Assembly: GCA_049694275.1 (NCBI GenBank)
Contig: JBAVQS010000374.1
Location: forward strand, 1 to 30,480
Direction: 5' to 3'
Source: JBAVQS01 sp049694275
Lineage (GTDB): Bacteria > Chloroflexota > Anaerolineae > UBA4142 > SHND01
DNA: 30,480 bases
A program made the translations under genes and the position numbers. The notes under the pieces are model-generated. The model did no database searches, was not told the origin of the DNA, and saw nothing but the letters and a program-made list of their open reading frames with translations. Shown here one piece after another: positions 7,882 to 15,741 of the stretch (its first letter is position 1; each line of letters begins with the position of its first letter).

Positions 7882-7959
7882 CAAGTGTAAGTGCAAGAGA
7901 GGGAGGACAAAAGAATTCTTGAGGGGTCGATTCCCCCACCCGATTCGATTGCCTATTTC

Positions 7960-7975
7960 GCTTGCAACCGCAAGC
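7960..7975. promoter_or_regulatory. Inverted repeat upstream of the binding-protein gene
   Basis: GCTTGC and GCAAGC are separated by AACC in the 120-nt gap between lacI and the binding-protein gene. It could be an operator half-site pair or a small mRNA hairpin just before the strong Shine-Dalgarno. It does not match the GACAGCGCTGTC operator. Confidence 0.25.
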
Positions 7976-8001
7976 TCCATCCTTGAAGGAGGAGGAAGAC
8001 C

Positions 8002-9417
8002 GTGTCTATCAAAAAGCTCGTTCCAATCATTTTCCTGGCTGCCATGATCGCCGCTTTGGCAGCGTGCTCTGCCGCAACTCCGGCCCCGGCCGTCGTTCAG
8101 ACGGTCGTGTCACAACAGACAGTCGTGTCACAACAGACGGTCGTCGTGAAAGAGACCGTTGCGCCGCAAGTGGTAACCGCCACGCCTGCGCCCACCTCAA
8201 GCCCTTATGACGACAACGCTCCCATCACGGTCTGGATTGACGCGGACCGCCAACCCGCCTTCGACGCCTATGTTAAAGCGCATCCAGACAAAGCCTCGCT
8301 CCTCAAGGCGGTGACTGTGGACCGTGAGCAGTTCCCGGCCAAAGTCCTGCTGTTCAACAATACCAACCAGGGCTGGCCGGATGTGGTCTTTGCGGAACCG
8401 CGGCTGGTCGGTCGGGTGGCTGACGACGCGCACCACTTCCCGCTCGATCTCAAGCCCTGGGTATCTGCCGACGTACTCGGCGGTTATGCCGGCATGGATG
8501 GCTGCACCTTCGGCGGCAAGGTCTTCTGCCTGCGCAATGACCTGGCCATGTTTGTGTTCTACTATAACAAGCCGCTCATGGACAAATTCGGCTATACCGT
8601 TCCCACCACGTGGGAGGAATATCAAGACCTCAGCGACAAGTTAGCCAAGGATCATCCCGGCTACTATCTGGGAACCTGGGGTGATGGCTGGACGTTCATC
8701 AGCTATTTTGACGCCAGCGGCTGTCCCTCGCACGAGTTGGTGAATGACTCCGAGATCAAGATCGATATGACCGACCCACGCTGCCTCCGCGCGGCCAAGC
8801 TGGTCGACCACATGCTGGCCAATGGCACGCTGTTCAACACGGATTACTTTAGCGCTGAATTCGCCAAGGTCGTCTCGGATAACAAGTTGCTGGGAATGCC
8901 GGGCCCGGCCTGGATGTTCGGCGTCTTTGGCGGTAACGACAAGAGTACCTGGTACAAGACCTCTGACCATCAACTCGGGGTTGCCAACCCGCTGAAGTGG
9001 AAAGATGATGCTAACGCCACTACTCCGGCCATGGGCGGCGCGGCTTGGACCGTCTCTGCCCATACGAAGAATCCCAAGCTGGCTGTGGACTTTGCCCAGT
9101 GGGTCACCACTGACCCGGGTTTCTGGAAGGGGACCACCAATTTCCCGGCGTACAAACCCATCCAGAATCTGTGGCAGGCCGCGGTGTCGAGCAACCCGCT
9201 CTTCGCCAACGATCCTTTCCCGGTCTACCAGCAAGCTGCCACCGAGATTTCGCCGCTGGACAAGTGGCCTCGGTTCGACCTCATCGCGCCGCTTAGTGAT
9301 GCTGTCAAAACGGGGTTGACGGACAAAAAGACAGTCCAATCGATTCTGCCTGATGTGGCGGCCAAGCTGTCCCCGCTCGCGCAAGACCAGGGGTACCAAG
9401 TCGACGCACCCAAGTAG
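8002..9417 (+). CDS. Sugar ABC transporter substrate-binding lipoprotein (family 1)
   Basis: A 471-aa protein starting at GTG 8002, preceded by a very strong Shine-Dalgarno (AAGGAGGAGGAAG, 7987-7999). It begins with a basic, hydrophobic signal peptide and a lipobox (LAAC, about residues 19-22), then a low-complexity spacer rich in T, V, Q and P that holds a repeated TVVSQQ unit. The mature part is a family 1 solute-binding fold with features such as LAMFVFYYNKPLMDKFGY and PTTWEEYQDLSDKLAKD. It would be anchored outside the cytoplasmic membrane and hand a carbohydrate to the two permeases downstream. The neighbouring GH28-like and GH31 genes suggest a plant cell-wall oligosaccharide; that is inference. 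Confidence 0.92.
   Translation: MSIKKLVPIIFLAAMIAALAACSAATPAPAVVQTVVSQQTVVSQQTVVVKETVAPQVVTATPAPTSSPYDDNAPITVWIDADRQPAFDAYVKAHPDKASLLKAVTVDREQFPAKVLLFNNTNQGWPDVVFAEPRLVGRVADDAHHFPLDLKPWVSADVLGGYAGMDGCTFGGKVFCLRNDLAMFVFYYNKPLMDKFGYTVPTTWEEYQDLSDKLAKDHPGYYLGTWGDGWTFISYFDASGCPSHELVNDSEIKIDMTDPRCLRAAKLVDHMLANGTLFNTDYFSAEFAKVVSDNKLLGMPGPAWMFGVFGGNDKSTWYKTSDHQLGVANPLKWKDDANATTPAMGGAAWTVSAHTKNPKLAVDFAQWVTTDPGFWKGTTNFPAYKPIQNLWQAAVSSNPLFANDPFPVYQQAATEISPLDKWPRFDLIAPLSDAVKTGLTDKKTVQSILPDVAAKLSPLAQDQGYQVDAPK
8098..8139 (+). repeat. 18-bp tandem repeat coding the lipoprotein spacer
   Basis: Two near-identical 18-bp units (8098-8115 and 8116-8133, one base different) and the start of a third encode the QTVVSQ repeat just after the lipobox. 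The in-frame period suggests that the flexible linker lengthens or shortens by slippage. Confidence 0.7.
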
Positions 9418-9432
9418 GAGTGTATTGGAAAA

Positions 9433-9460
9433 TGTGAGAGGGTCTAGAGACTCTCTCACA
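9433..9460 (+). terminator. Hairpin between the binding-protein and permease genes
   Basis: Arms of 13 nt, TGTGAGAGGGTCT and AGACTCTCTCACA, pair with a single G-U wobble around a very short loop. No T-tract follows, so it is probably not a full terminator. In this position it more likely gives partial termination or protects the 3' end of the binding-protein mRNA, so that the binding protein is made in excess of the permeases, as known for the malE-malF gap. Confidence 0.55.
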
Positions 9461-9560
9461 CAGGTCAAGGCGGGGCGCGTTTCGGACAGGCAAGGTTTAC
9501 AGAAATGCGCCCTGCCCTCTATCTTGCTTCTGGCAAGATGCGGGCCACAGGAGTTTTTCC

Positions 9561-10520
9561 ATGACGAATCAAACGGCATCTCTCCCTCTTTTGCCTTTGG
9601 CGAGCAAGCGAAGTGTTCCAGGTTTTTCCCGCTGGCGGCGGCATTTGACTTCCTATCTGTTCGCGTTGCCCTATCTCCTGGTTATGGTGGCTTTTGGCCT
9701 GGGTCCGGGTCTCTACGCCCTGTTGATCAGTTTCGCTGATTTCAAGACCGGTTTGCCCAAGTATTTTGCAGCGGGGTTTAGCAACTATCTGGCCGTTTTC
9801 AAAGAGTTTCGCTTCACCTTTACTTTTGTCAACATTGGCGAGTTCCTGGTGATCTCGGTGCCGCTCGGGATCGCTATGGTCGTCATATTGGCGCTATTGT
9901 TGCAAATGCGCCCCGGGCGGTTGACAACAGCCTTACGGACTCTCTATTTCGTATCTGGCGCAGTAACGGGGCCCGTATTGGTGTTGGTTGTTATTTTCAT
10001 GCTGGATCCCAGTATCAGCCCCTTTCAGGCTCTGCTGAAGGGTATGGGCTTTAAACTGACGAATGATGTCATCTTTCCCGGCAGTTTGCCCATCATTTTC
10101 ACCCTCATGGGCTTTTTTGCCGGCGCCGGATTGTGGATTGCAATCCAATATGGGGCGCTGCAAGCCATTTCGACGGAAGTGATAGAGGCCGCCACCTTGG
10201 ATGGTTGCAATGCCTGGCAAAAAGTGCTGTACATCAAATTGCCGCTCATCCGTCCCTATATCATTTATCAATTTATTCTGATCTTTGCCGGGAATGTGCA
10301 ATTATTCGTGGAACCACAGATTTTGGGCGGCGGCAACAACCTCGGCGTTGGCGGTAATGTACCCGCGGTCTGGTCGCCGAATCAATTGGCCTACAACTTT
10401 GCCTTTGAGAAGGGAAACTTTGGCGCCACGTCTGCGCTTTCGCTGATATTGCTAGTGATTGGGTTGGGAGCCGCGTATATGATCATCCGCTGGACCGGTT
10501 TTTTCAATATCGAGGATTAG
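9561..10520 (+). CDS. Sugar ABC transporter permease, MalF type
   Basis: A 319-aa integral membrane protein with about six hydrophobic segments, the first near residues 32-55. The coupling (EAA) loop that contacts the ATPase is clear: EAATLDGCNAWQKVLYIKLP at about residues 210-230. AGGAG lies about 8 nt before the ATG. It follows the binding-protein gene after a hairpin and precedes the second permease by 12 nt, the standard order for CUT1-type importers. No ATPase is encoded nearby, so the system must borrow one from elsewhere in the genome, as many CUT1 systems do with MsmX/UgpC-like subunits. Confidence 0.92.
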   Translation: MTNQTASLPLLPLASKRSVPGFSRWRRHLTSYLFALPYLLVMVAFGLGPGLYALLISFADFKTGLPKYFAAGFSNYLAVFKEFRFTFTFVNIGEFLVISVPLGIAMVVILALLLQMRPGRLTTALRTLYFVSGAVTGPVLVLVVIFMLDPSISPFQALLKGMGFKLTNDVIFPGSLPIIFTLMGFFAGAGLWIAIQYGALQAISTEVIEAATLDGCNAWQKVLYIKLPLIRPYIIYQFILIFAGNVQLFVEPQILGGGNNLGVGGNVPAVWSPNQLAYNFAFEKGNFGATSALSLILLVIGLGAAYMIIRWTGFFNIED

Positions 10521-10532
10521 GGAGAGTGACCC

Positions 10533-11495
10533 ATGTCTAGAATGGATACCCCGCTCATAGATTCTCGCCCGGCTCTCCTGTCAAGATGGGGACGTTTTTG
10601 GATGAGAACTGCCGGCGATATGGGAATATTAGGTTTTGGGCTGCGCTGGGGGGTGCTGTTGCTGTTTGCTGCATATTTCGTTATCCCCCTGCTCTGGCTC
10701 GTGTTGGCGACTTCCAAAAGTGCACCGCAACTTTTAGAGCTACCCCCTCTGGCCTTTGGCTCGTTCCAACGTATTCAGGAAGCATGGCAGAGAATTATAG
10801 AGTATCAGAAGGGCGAAGTGCTCACATGGGCGTTCAATTCGATTACCTACGCAATCGGGGGATTGGTCCTATCCTTAGCCAGTTGCATACCTGCGGGATA
10901 CATTCTAGCCGTTGCGCGCTTTCCCGGCCGTCGCCTATTGCTTTGGTTGACATTGATTACCATGTTGCTGCCACCCTCGGCTCTGGTATTGCCTATGTTT
11001 ATGGAGCTGAATCTGGCGCATTTGGTCAACACCCAATGGGCCGTCATTTTGCCGGCAGCCTTTTTCCCCTTCGGGACCTACTTGACCTATATCTATTACG
11101 CCTCCAGCCTGCCGCGAGACCTGCTCGACGCGGCGCGGGTTGACGGTTGTTCTGAAGTGGACTTGTTCAGGCATATTGCCTTGCCGCTCGCCACCCCATT
11201 GCTAGGCTTGCTGGCGTTCATCAATTTCAACACGAATTGGAGCAACTTTTTCGGCCCCTATGTCTTTTTGAATGACGATCGGCTTTTCAACCTGCCGGTT
11301 GGGCTTCAGCAATTTGTCGCGGCCACCTCCGCCCTCCGTCCCGGCTTTAACCCCAGCCCCGGCGTCATGGTTGGCTATCAACAAGCCGAAATCGCCTTGT
11401 TCGGTCTAATCCTGATTGTGCCCGTGGCGATTGTATTTCTGTTCGCGCAACGGTACGTCATTGGCGGCGCTTTTACCGGTTCGGTTAAGGGGTGA
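10533..11495 (+). CDS. Sugar ABC transporter permease, MalG type
   Basis: A 320-aa membrane protein with about six transmembrane segments and the EAA loop DAARVDGCSEVDLFRHIALP (about residues 195-214). GGGAGAG just upstream is its Shine-Dalgarno. The N-terminal 30 residues are a polar cytoplasmic extension before the first helix (WGVLLLFAAYFVIPLLWLV). It is the second half of the heterodimeric CUT1 channel with the preceding gene. A gap of 52 nt separates it from the GH28-like gene, and no terminator is seen there, so the enzymes are probably co-transcribed. Confidence 0.92.
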   Translation: MSRMDTPLIDSRPALLSRWGRFWMRTAGDMGILGFGLRWGVLLLFAAYFVIPLLWLVLATSKSAPQLLELPPLAFGSFQRIQEAWQRIIEYQKGEVLTWAFNSITYAIGGLVLSLASCIPAGYILAVARFPGRRLLLWLTLITMLLPPSALVLPMFMELNLAHLVNTQWAVILPAAFFPFGTYLTYIYYASSLPRDLLDAARVDGCSEVDLFRHIALPLATPLLGLLAFINFNTNWSNFFGPYVFLNDDRLFNLPVGLQQFVAATSALRPGFNPSPGVMVGYQQAEIALFGLILIVPVAIVFLFAQRYVIGGAFTGSVKG

Positions 11496-11547
11496 TAGGT
11501 CCCTGTTCCTCATGACGAAATAGAACCATACGGAGAAACGTTCGCCG

Positions 11548-13104
11548 ATGAATGACATTTCAGTCCGAGACTGTGGCGCAAAAGGCGATGGCGTGACGCT
11601 GGATACCGCCGCCATCCAATCGGCTATCGATTCCTGCACCGGCCAGGGCGGCGGCGCCGTCTATCTGCCTCCGGGCGACTATTTGACCGGCACGATTACG
11701 CTTCGGGATAACGTCACCCTGCACGTGGGGCCAAACGCCCGCCTGCTCGGCAGCACCTCTCTGGCCGATTACCCGCGCCTGCGGCGCCCGGGGGAGACGG
11801 GTGACTATCTCGAACATCTCAGCAGTTGTCTCGTCACTGCTTACGGGGCGCATCATATTGCGCTGACCGGCGAAGGGAGCATCGACGGCCAGGGCGCAGG
11901 CTTTCCGTACGGCGCGGAAAACTATAACTTTGAGGATCAATCGCTCGCTTCTAATCAAGAGTCATTCGACCGCCCCACGTTGATCCGGTTCACCGATTGC
12001 CACGATGTCACCGTCAGCAACCTCACGCTCCAGCACGCGGCTTCGTGGTGCTGCAACCTGGAACGCTGCAAGGAAATGCGCATCCACGGCGTACACCTGG
12101 TCAACCGCGCCAACCAGAACAACGACGGCATTGACCTGACCTCGTGCGAAGATGTGATGATCTCCGATTGCCACATTGACTGCGGCGATGACGCCATCGC
12201 GTTCAAGCAGGGCGCCCTCCGCATCGTGGTCACCAACTGCGTCATCAGCACCCGCTGGGCCGCCATCCGCTTCGGCCCCGAATCCCTCGGCGTATTTCGC
12301 GATATCGCCGTCTCGAATTGCGTGATTTATGACACCTATGGCGCCGGCATCAAAATCCAGGAGGTCGAAGGCGGCGTGATGGAAAACATCAGCTTTGACA
12401 ATCTGGTGATGAACCACGTCACCGGTCCCATCTCGCTGCGCCTGGGCGGCTATTTGGGCTGGCGGCAAGAGCGCAAGGAATCGCTGCCCATCGGGGTTCT
12501 GCGCAACATCCGCTTTAGCAACATCCAAGCCACCGTAGCCGATAATGCCTACCCGCTCCCACACGAAGTGCCCGCTTTTCCCGGCGAAAAACTGTCGTGC
12601 CTCAACCTCACCGGCGTACCGGGCCATTTCGTCGAGAATGTCGCTTTCAGCGGGCTGCACTTGATCTTCCCCGGCGGCGGTACCGACCAAGACGCGCAGC
12701 GAATCGTCCCCGAGCTGCGCGATCGCTACCCCGAATATCACATGTTTGGCAGGCTGCCAGCCTATGGGATTTATCTCCGGCATGTTCAAGGCGTGACCCT
12801 TGAAGATGTTACTCTCGACACTGCCACACGCGACCTGCGCCCGGCGCTGGTCGGCGAAGATGTGCAAGACCTGGAGCTTGCCAACTTGCGCGCGACCGGG
12901 ACCGGCTCGGTAGCGCTGCTGCGTCTGCGCGACGCGCGCCAGGTTTACCTGCACGGTTGCCGCCCGCTAAACGATGTAGCCCTTTTCCTGAGCGTGGAAG
13001 GCTCAAGTCAAGACATTTTGTTGCAGGCCAACGATTTGCGCCGAGCCGGTCAAACCTGCGCCGTGAGCGAGGGTGCGCCGGTTGAGGCTATCATCCAAGC
13101 CTAA
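11548..13104 (+). CDS. GH28-like right-handed beta-helix glycosidase with altered active site
   Basis: A 518-aa protein with no signal peptide, so probably cytoplasmic and acting on imported oligosaccharides. The N-terminus (VRDCGAKGDGVTLDTAAIQS, then GGGAVYLPPGDY) is the pectate-lyase-superfamily opening shared by polygalacturonases. GH28 motifs are partly kept: N192-D193-G-I-D196 corresponds to NTD, and G213-D214-D215 to the catalytic Asp pair. The usual HG motif is replaced by RWAAIRFGPES (236-246), and the RIK motif by GIKIQ (267-271), so the catalytic His and Arg are not where expected. It is GH28-like in fold, but its substrate (pectin-type galacturonide, xylogalacturonan or rhamnoside) is uncertain. 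The start has GGAG about 12 nt upstream. Confidence 0.8.
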   Translation: MNDISVRDCGAKGDGVTLDTAAIQSAIDSCTGQGGGAVYLPPGDYLTGTITLRDNVTLHVGPNARLLGSTSLADYPRLRRPGETGDYLEHLSSCLVTAYGAHHIALTGEGSIDGQGAGFPYGAENYNFEDQSLASNQESFDRPTLIRFTDCHDVTVSNLTLQHAASWCCNLERCKEMRIHGVHLVNRANQNNDGIDLTSCEDVMISDCHIDCGDDAIAFKQGALRIVVTNCVISTRWAAIRFGPESLGVFRDIAVSNCVIYDTYGAGIKIQEVEGGVMENISFDNLVMNHVTGPISLRLGGYLGWRQERKESLPIGVLRNIRFSNIQATVADNAYPLPHEVPAFPGEKLSCLNLTGVPGHFVENVAFSGLHLIFPGGGTDQDAQRIVPELRDRYPEYHMFGRLPAYGIYLRHVQGVTLEDVTLDTATRDLRPALVGEDVQDLELANLRATGTGSVALLRLRDARQVYLHGCRPLNDVALFLSVEGSSQDILLQANDLRRAGQTCAVSEGAPVEAIIQA

Positions 13105-13113
13105 TTAAACCCA

Positions 13114-15552
13114 ATGCCTATCCTAAATTACCAAACCCAGCCCGATGGGCTGCTGATCGAGAGCGATCGGGGACGGCTGATGCTGACCGTCTATTCATCC
13201 CACGCGATCCGGGTACGATACACTCTGCATTCCGAGTTCGGCAACCAGCCAAGCTTGATGGTCATCGCCCGGTCAGATGAACAGGTTCATTTTGATGTCG
13301 GTGAGACCACAAGCAGTCTGCTGTTTTCAACTGCCGATCTGATGATAGAGATCAACCGGCAGACACTTGCTTTTTCATACCGCGATGCCGCCGGGTGCTT
13401 GCTGACCCGGGAACCGGAGCGCGGTGGCAAGACACTTGAATCGGTCGATGTAGCCGTCTCCGTTTTTGATGAGGCGACGATCACCGAAGACAATGAAAAC
13501 GTCGACGGCGTGCGTATGCGCGCCGGGAATGTGCGCAGGGTGGTCGCCCGCCAGGCCTATCACACCAAGCTCGAATTTGAATGGGCGGACGGTGAAGCGT
13601 TGTACGGGCTAGGATCACATGAGGAAGGAATGCTGAACCTGCGAGGCCAGCACCAATACCTATACCAGGAGAACATGAAGGTCGTTGTCCCCGTGCTTGT
13701 CTCGACGCGCGGGTATGGCATTCTCCTGGATAGTTATTCGCTGATGACCTTTCATGACGATGCTTTTGGCTCGTACCTTTGGACGGATGTGGATGATGAA
13801 CTGGACTATTACTTTATTTACGGTCCCGAGTTTGATCAAATTGTGCACCAATTACGGCGCTTGACCGGACCGGCGCCTATGCTGCCCAAATGGGCATTTG
13901 GATATATCCAGTCCAAGGAAAGATATACCGCACAGGCAGAACTGATCGAAATTGTTCGCGAATATCGCACCCGACGGCTGCCGCTCGACTGTATTGTCCA
14001 GGATTGGAAATCGTGGACCAGCGATTTATGGGGGCAAAAGTCATTGGACCCAGACCGGTTTCCAAACCCGCGACAGATGATGGAGGAGCTGCACGAACTG
14101 AACGTGCGGCTAATGATTTCCATCTGGCCGACCTTACGTCCCGGGGGCACGGACTGGTCCGAACTGCATGCCCATGGTTTCCTGTTGGGAAACCAGGCCA
14201 CGTATGATGCCTTTAACCCCGCGGCCCGCGCCTGTTACTGGGAACAAGCCAACGCGGGCTTATTCGCGCAAGGCATCGATGCCTGGTGGTGCGACTGCAC
14301 GGAACCGTTTGAGGCCGATTGGCAGGGCGCGTGCAAGCCGGAACCGGAAGAGCGGATGCGAATCAATGTCCAAGAGGCCAAAAACTATATGGACCCCGAG
14401 CTGATCAACGCCTATTCCTTACTCCACTCCAGGGGAATCTATAAAGGCCAACGGACGATTACAGGGAACAAACGCGTGGTGAACCTGACCCGCTCGGCCT
14501 ACGCCGGGCAGCAGCGCTATGCGACCATTACCTGGTCGGGAGATGTTGCGGCTACCTGGGAAACGCTGCGTCGCCAAATTCCGGCCGGGCTCAATTTCTG
14601 CGCGACCGGCCTGCCCTACTGGACATCGGATATTGGAGCTTTCTTTGTCAAGCGAAAGCCCGACCTTTGGTTCTGGTGCGGGGACTATGACGGAGGTGTG
14701 GAGGATCTGGGCTATCGCGAGCTGTACGTGCGCTGGTTCCAGTATGGCGCTTTTCTACCGATGTTCCGTGCGCATGGTACAGATACCCCGCGCGAAATCT
14801 GGCGGTTTGGCAATCCCGGAGAGCCGGTGTTCGACGCGCTCGTCAAGTATCTGCGGCTGCGCTACCGCTTGATACCCTATCTTTACTCCCTGGCCAGCCA
14901 GGTCACGCATCAAGACTATACAATGCTGCGGGCGCTGCCTTTCGATTTCAGGCATGACCCCAACATATACGATATCGACGACCAATACATGTTTGGTCCC
15001 GCTTTTCTCGTGTGCCCAGTGACGAGGCCCATGTATTATACGGCGAATTCCACTTTGTTGGAGGGCGTGAAGAAAACGCGTCTTGTCTATTTACCAACGG
15101 GGAGCGATTGGTACGATTTCTGGACAGGGGAACGCTATTCGGGTGGACAAACGATCCTGGCCAATGCGCCTCTAGAGACGATGCCTCTGTATGTACGCTC
15201 AGGATCGATCATTCCGATCAGTCCTGAAATTCAATTTACCGGCGATCAGCCAGGCGCTCCAGTCGAATTGTGGGTTTATCCCGGCCGAGACGGTGATTTT
15301 ACACTGTACGAAGATGAAGGGGACAATTACAATTACGAACAGGGCAGTTTCGCGACGATTCGCCTCGTCTGGGATGACAGCACGCGCCAACTGACTATCG
15401 ACAATCGTCAGGGCAGCTATCCCGGGATGCAGACATCAAGGGTATTTCGGGTGGTCCAGGGCATCGGAAAATCCTTTGATCCGCTGGCCCTAGCACCGCC
15501 GGATGCTCGAACGGCTATTTATGAGGGACAAAGAATCGCGGTCGAGTTTTGA
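13114..15552 (+). CDS. Glycoside hydrolase family 31, probable alpha-xylosidase
   Basis: An 812-aa cytoplasmic enzyme that starts 9 nt after the GH28-like gene. It has the GH31 N-terminal beta-sandwich, a catalytic barrel from about residue 250 to 600, and a C-terminal DUF5110-like domain (DGDFTLYEDEGDNYNYEQG). The nucleophile is D394 in WWCDCTEP and the acid/base is D477 in WSGDVAATWE, both intact. The stretch LDCIVQDWKSWTSDLWGQ resembles the QDW-containing loop of alpha-xylosidases more than that of starch-type alpha-glucosidases, and a xylose operon converges on it. Release of alpha-xylose from xyloglucan-type oligosaccharides is therefore the best guess; alpha-glucosidase or alpha-galactosidase activity is possible. 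Confidence 0.88.
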   Translation: MPILNYQTQPDGLLIESDRGRLMLTVYSSHAIRVRYTLHSEFGNQPSLMVIARSDEQVHFDVGETTSSLLFSTADLMIEINRQTLAFSYRDAAGCLLTREPERGGKTLESVDVAVSVFDEATITEDNENVDGVRMRAGNVRRVVARQAYHTKLEFEWADGEALYGLGSHEEGMLNLRGQHQYLYQENMKVVVPVLVSTRGYGILLDSYSLMTFHDDAFGSYLWTDVDDELDYYFIYGPEFDQIVHQLRRLTGPAPMLPKWAFGYIQSKERYTAQAELIEIVREYRTRRLPLDCIVQDWKSWTSDLWGQKSLDPDRFPNPRQMMEELHELNVRLMISIWPTLRPGGTDWSELHAHGFLLGNQATYDAFNPAARACYWEQANAGLFAQGIDAWWCDCTEPFEADWQGACKPEPEERMRINVQEAKNYMDPELINAYSLLHSRGIYKGQRTITGNKRVVNLTRSAYAGQQRYATITWSGDVAATWETLRRQIPAGLNFCATGLPYWTSDIGAFFVKRKPDLWFWCGDYDGGVEDLGYRELYVRWFQYGAFLPMFRAHGTDTPREIWRFGNPGEPVFDALVKYLRLRYRLIPYLYSLASQVTHQDYTMLRALPFDFRHDPNIYDIDDQYMFGPAFLVCPVTRPMYYTANSTLLEGVKKTRLVYLPTGSDWYDFWTGERYSGGQTILANAPLETMPLYVRSGSIIPISPEIQFTGDQPGAPVELWVYPGRDGDFTLYEDEGDNYNYEQGSFATIRLVWDDSTRQLTIDNRQGSYPGMQTSRVFRVVQGIGKSFDPLALAPPDARTAIYEGQRIAVEF

Positions 15553-15586
15553 ATGGAGGGGTAAGGGCAACAAATTCCACACCTTT

Positions 15587-15636
15587 TTGAAACAACACGG
15601 TTTTATCAGGTGTAATTGGGGCCGACAACGTTGTCG
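15587..15636 (+). promoter_or_regulatory. Orphan promoter with LacI-type operator downstream of the GH31 gene
   Basis: TTGAAA (15587-15592) and TGTAAT (15611-15616) are 18 nt apart; each differs from consensus at one base. Seven nt later lies the perfect 14-bp palindrome CGACAACGTTGTCG (15623-15636), over the expected transcription start. It has the same GACAnCGnTGTC frame as the operator in front of lacI (GACAGCGCTGTC), so the same or a related LacI protein may bind. No gene of normal size follows before the terminator. Confidence 0.6.
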
Positions 15637-15707
15637 TCATGGTTTATGTGAACCGTGGCGATAGGGTTTGAGGTAGGGGCAGTCTTCTCCTCCACTGCCC
15701 CTTTTTT
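15623..15707 (+). ncRNA. Candidate short structured RNA
   Basis: The stretch from the predicted start near 15623 to the terminator is about 85 nt. It can fold as a self-complementary 5' segment, a CATGGTT/AACCGTG hairpin (15638-15644 with 15651-15657, one G-U) and the terminator hairpin. The only ORF is ten codons (15639-15671) without a Shine-Dalgarno. It may be a regulated small RNA, or simply the surviving leader of a deleted gene. Confidence 0.35.
15676..15707 (+). terminator. Intrinsic terminator of the transporter/glycosidase operon
   Basis: A perfect 8-bp stem, GGGGCAGT (15676-15683) with ACTGCCCC (15694-15701), a 10-nt loop and then six T. It works only on the + strand; the reverse strand has no T-tract. 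It stops 34 nt before the end of the convergent ROK gene. Confidence 0.9.
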
Positions 15708-15741
15708 ACCTCCTCCTCGCTCTACCGTAATCCTGGCAAGA

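Noticed and set aside
8641..9579. 312-codon minus-strand frame under the binding-protein gene
   Set aside because: The + frame has a signal peptide, lipobox and solute-binding fold; the reverse frame has none of these.
11962..12954. 330-codon minus-strand frame under the GH28-like gene
   Set aside because: The translation is antisense to beta-helix repeats and matches nothing; the + strand has clear family motifs.
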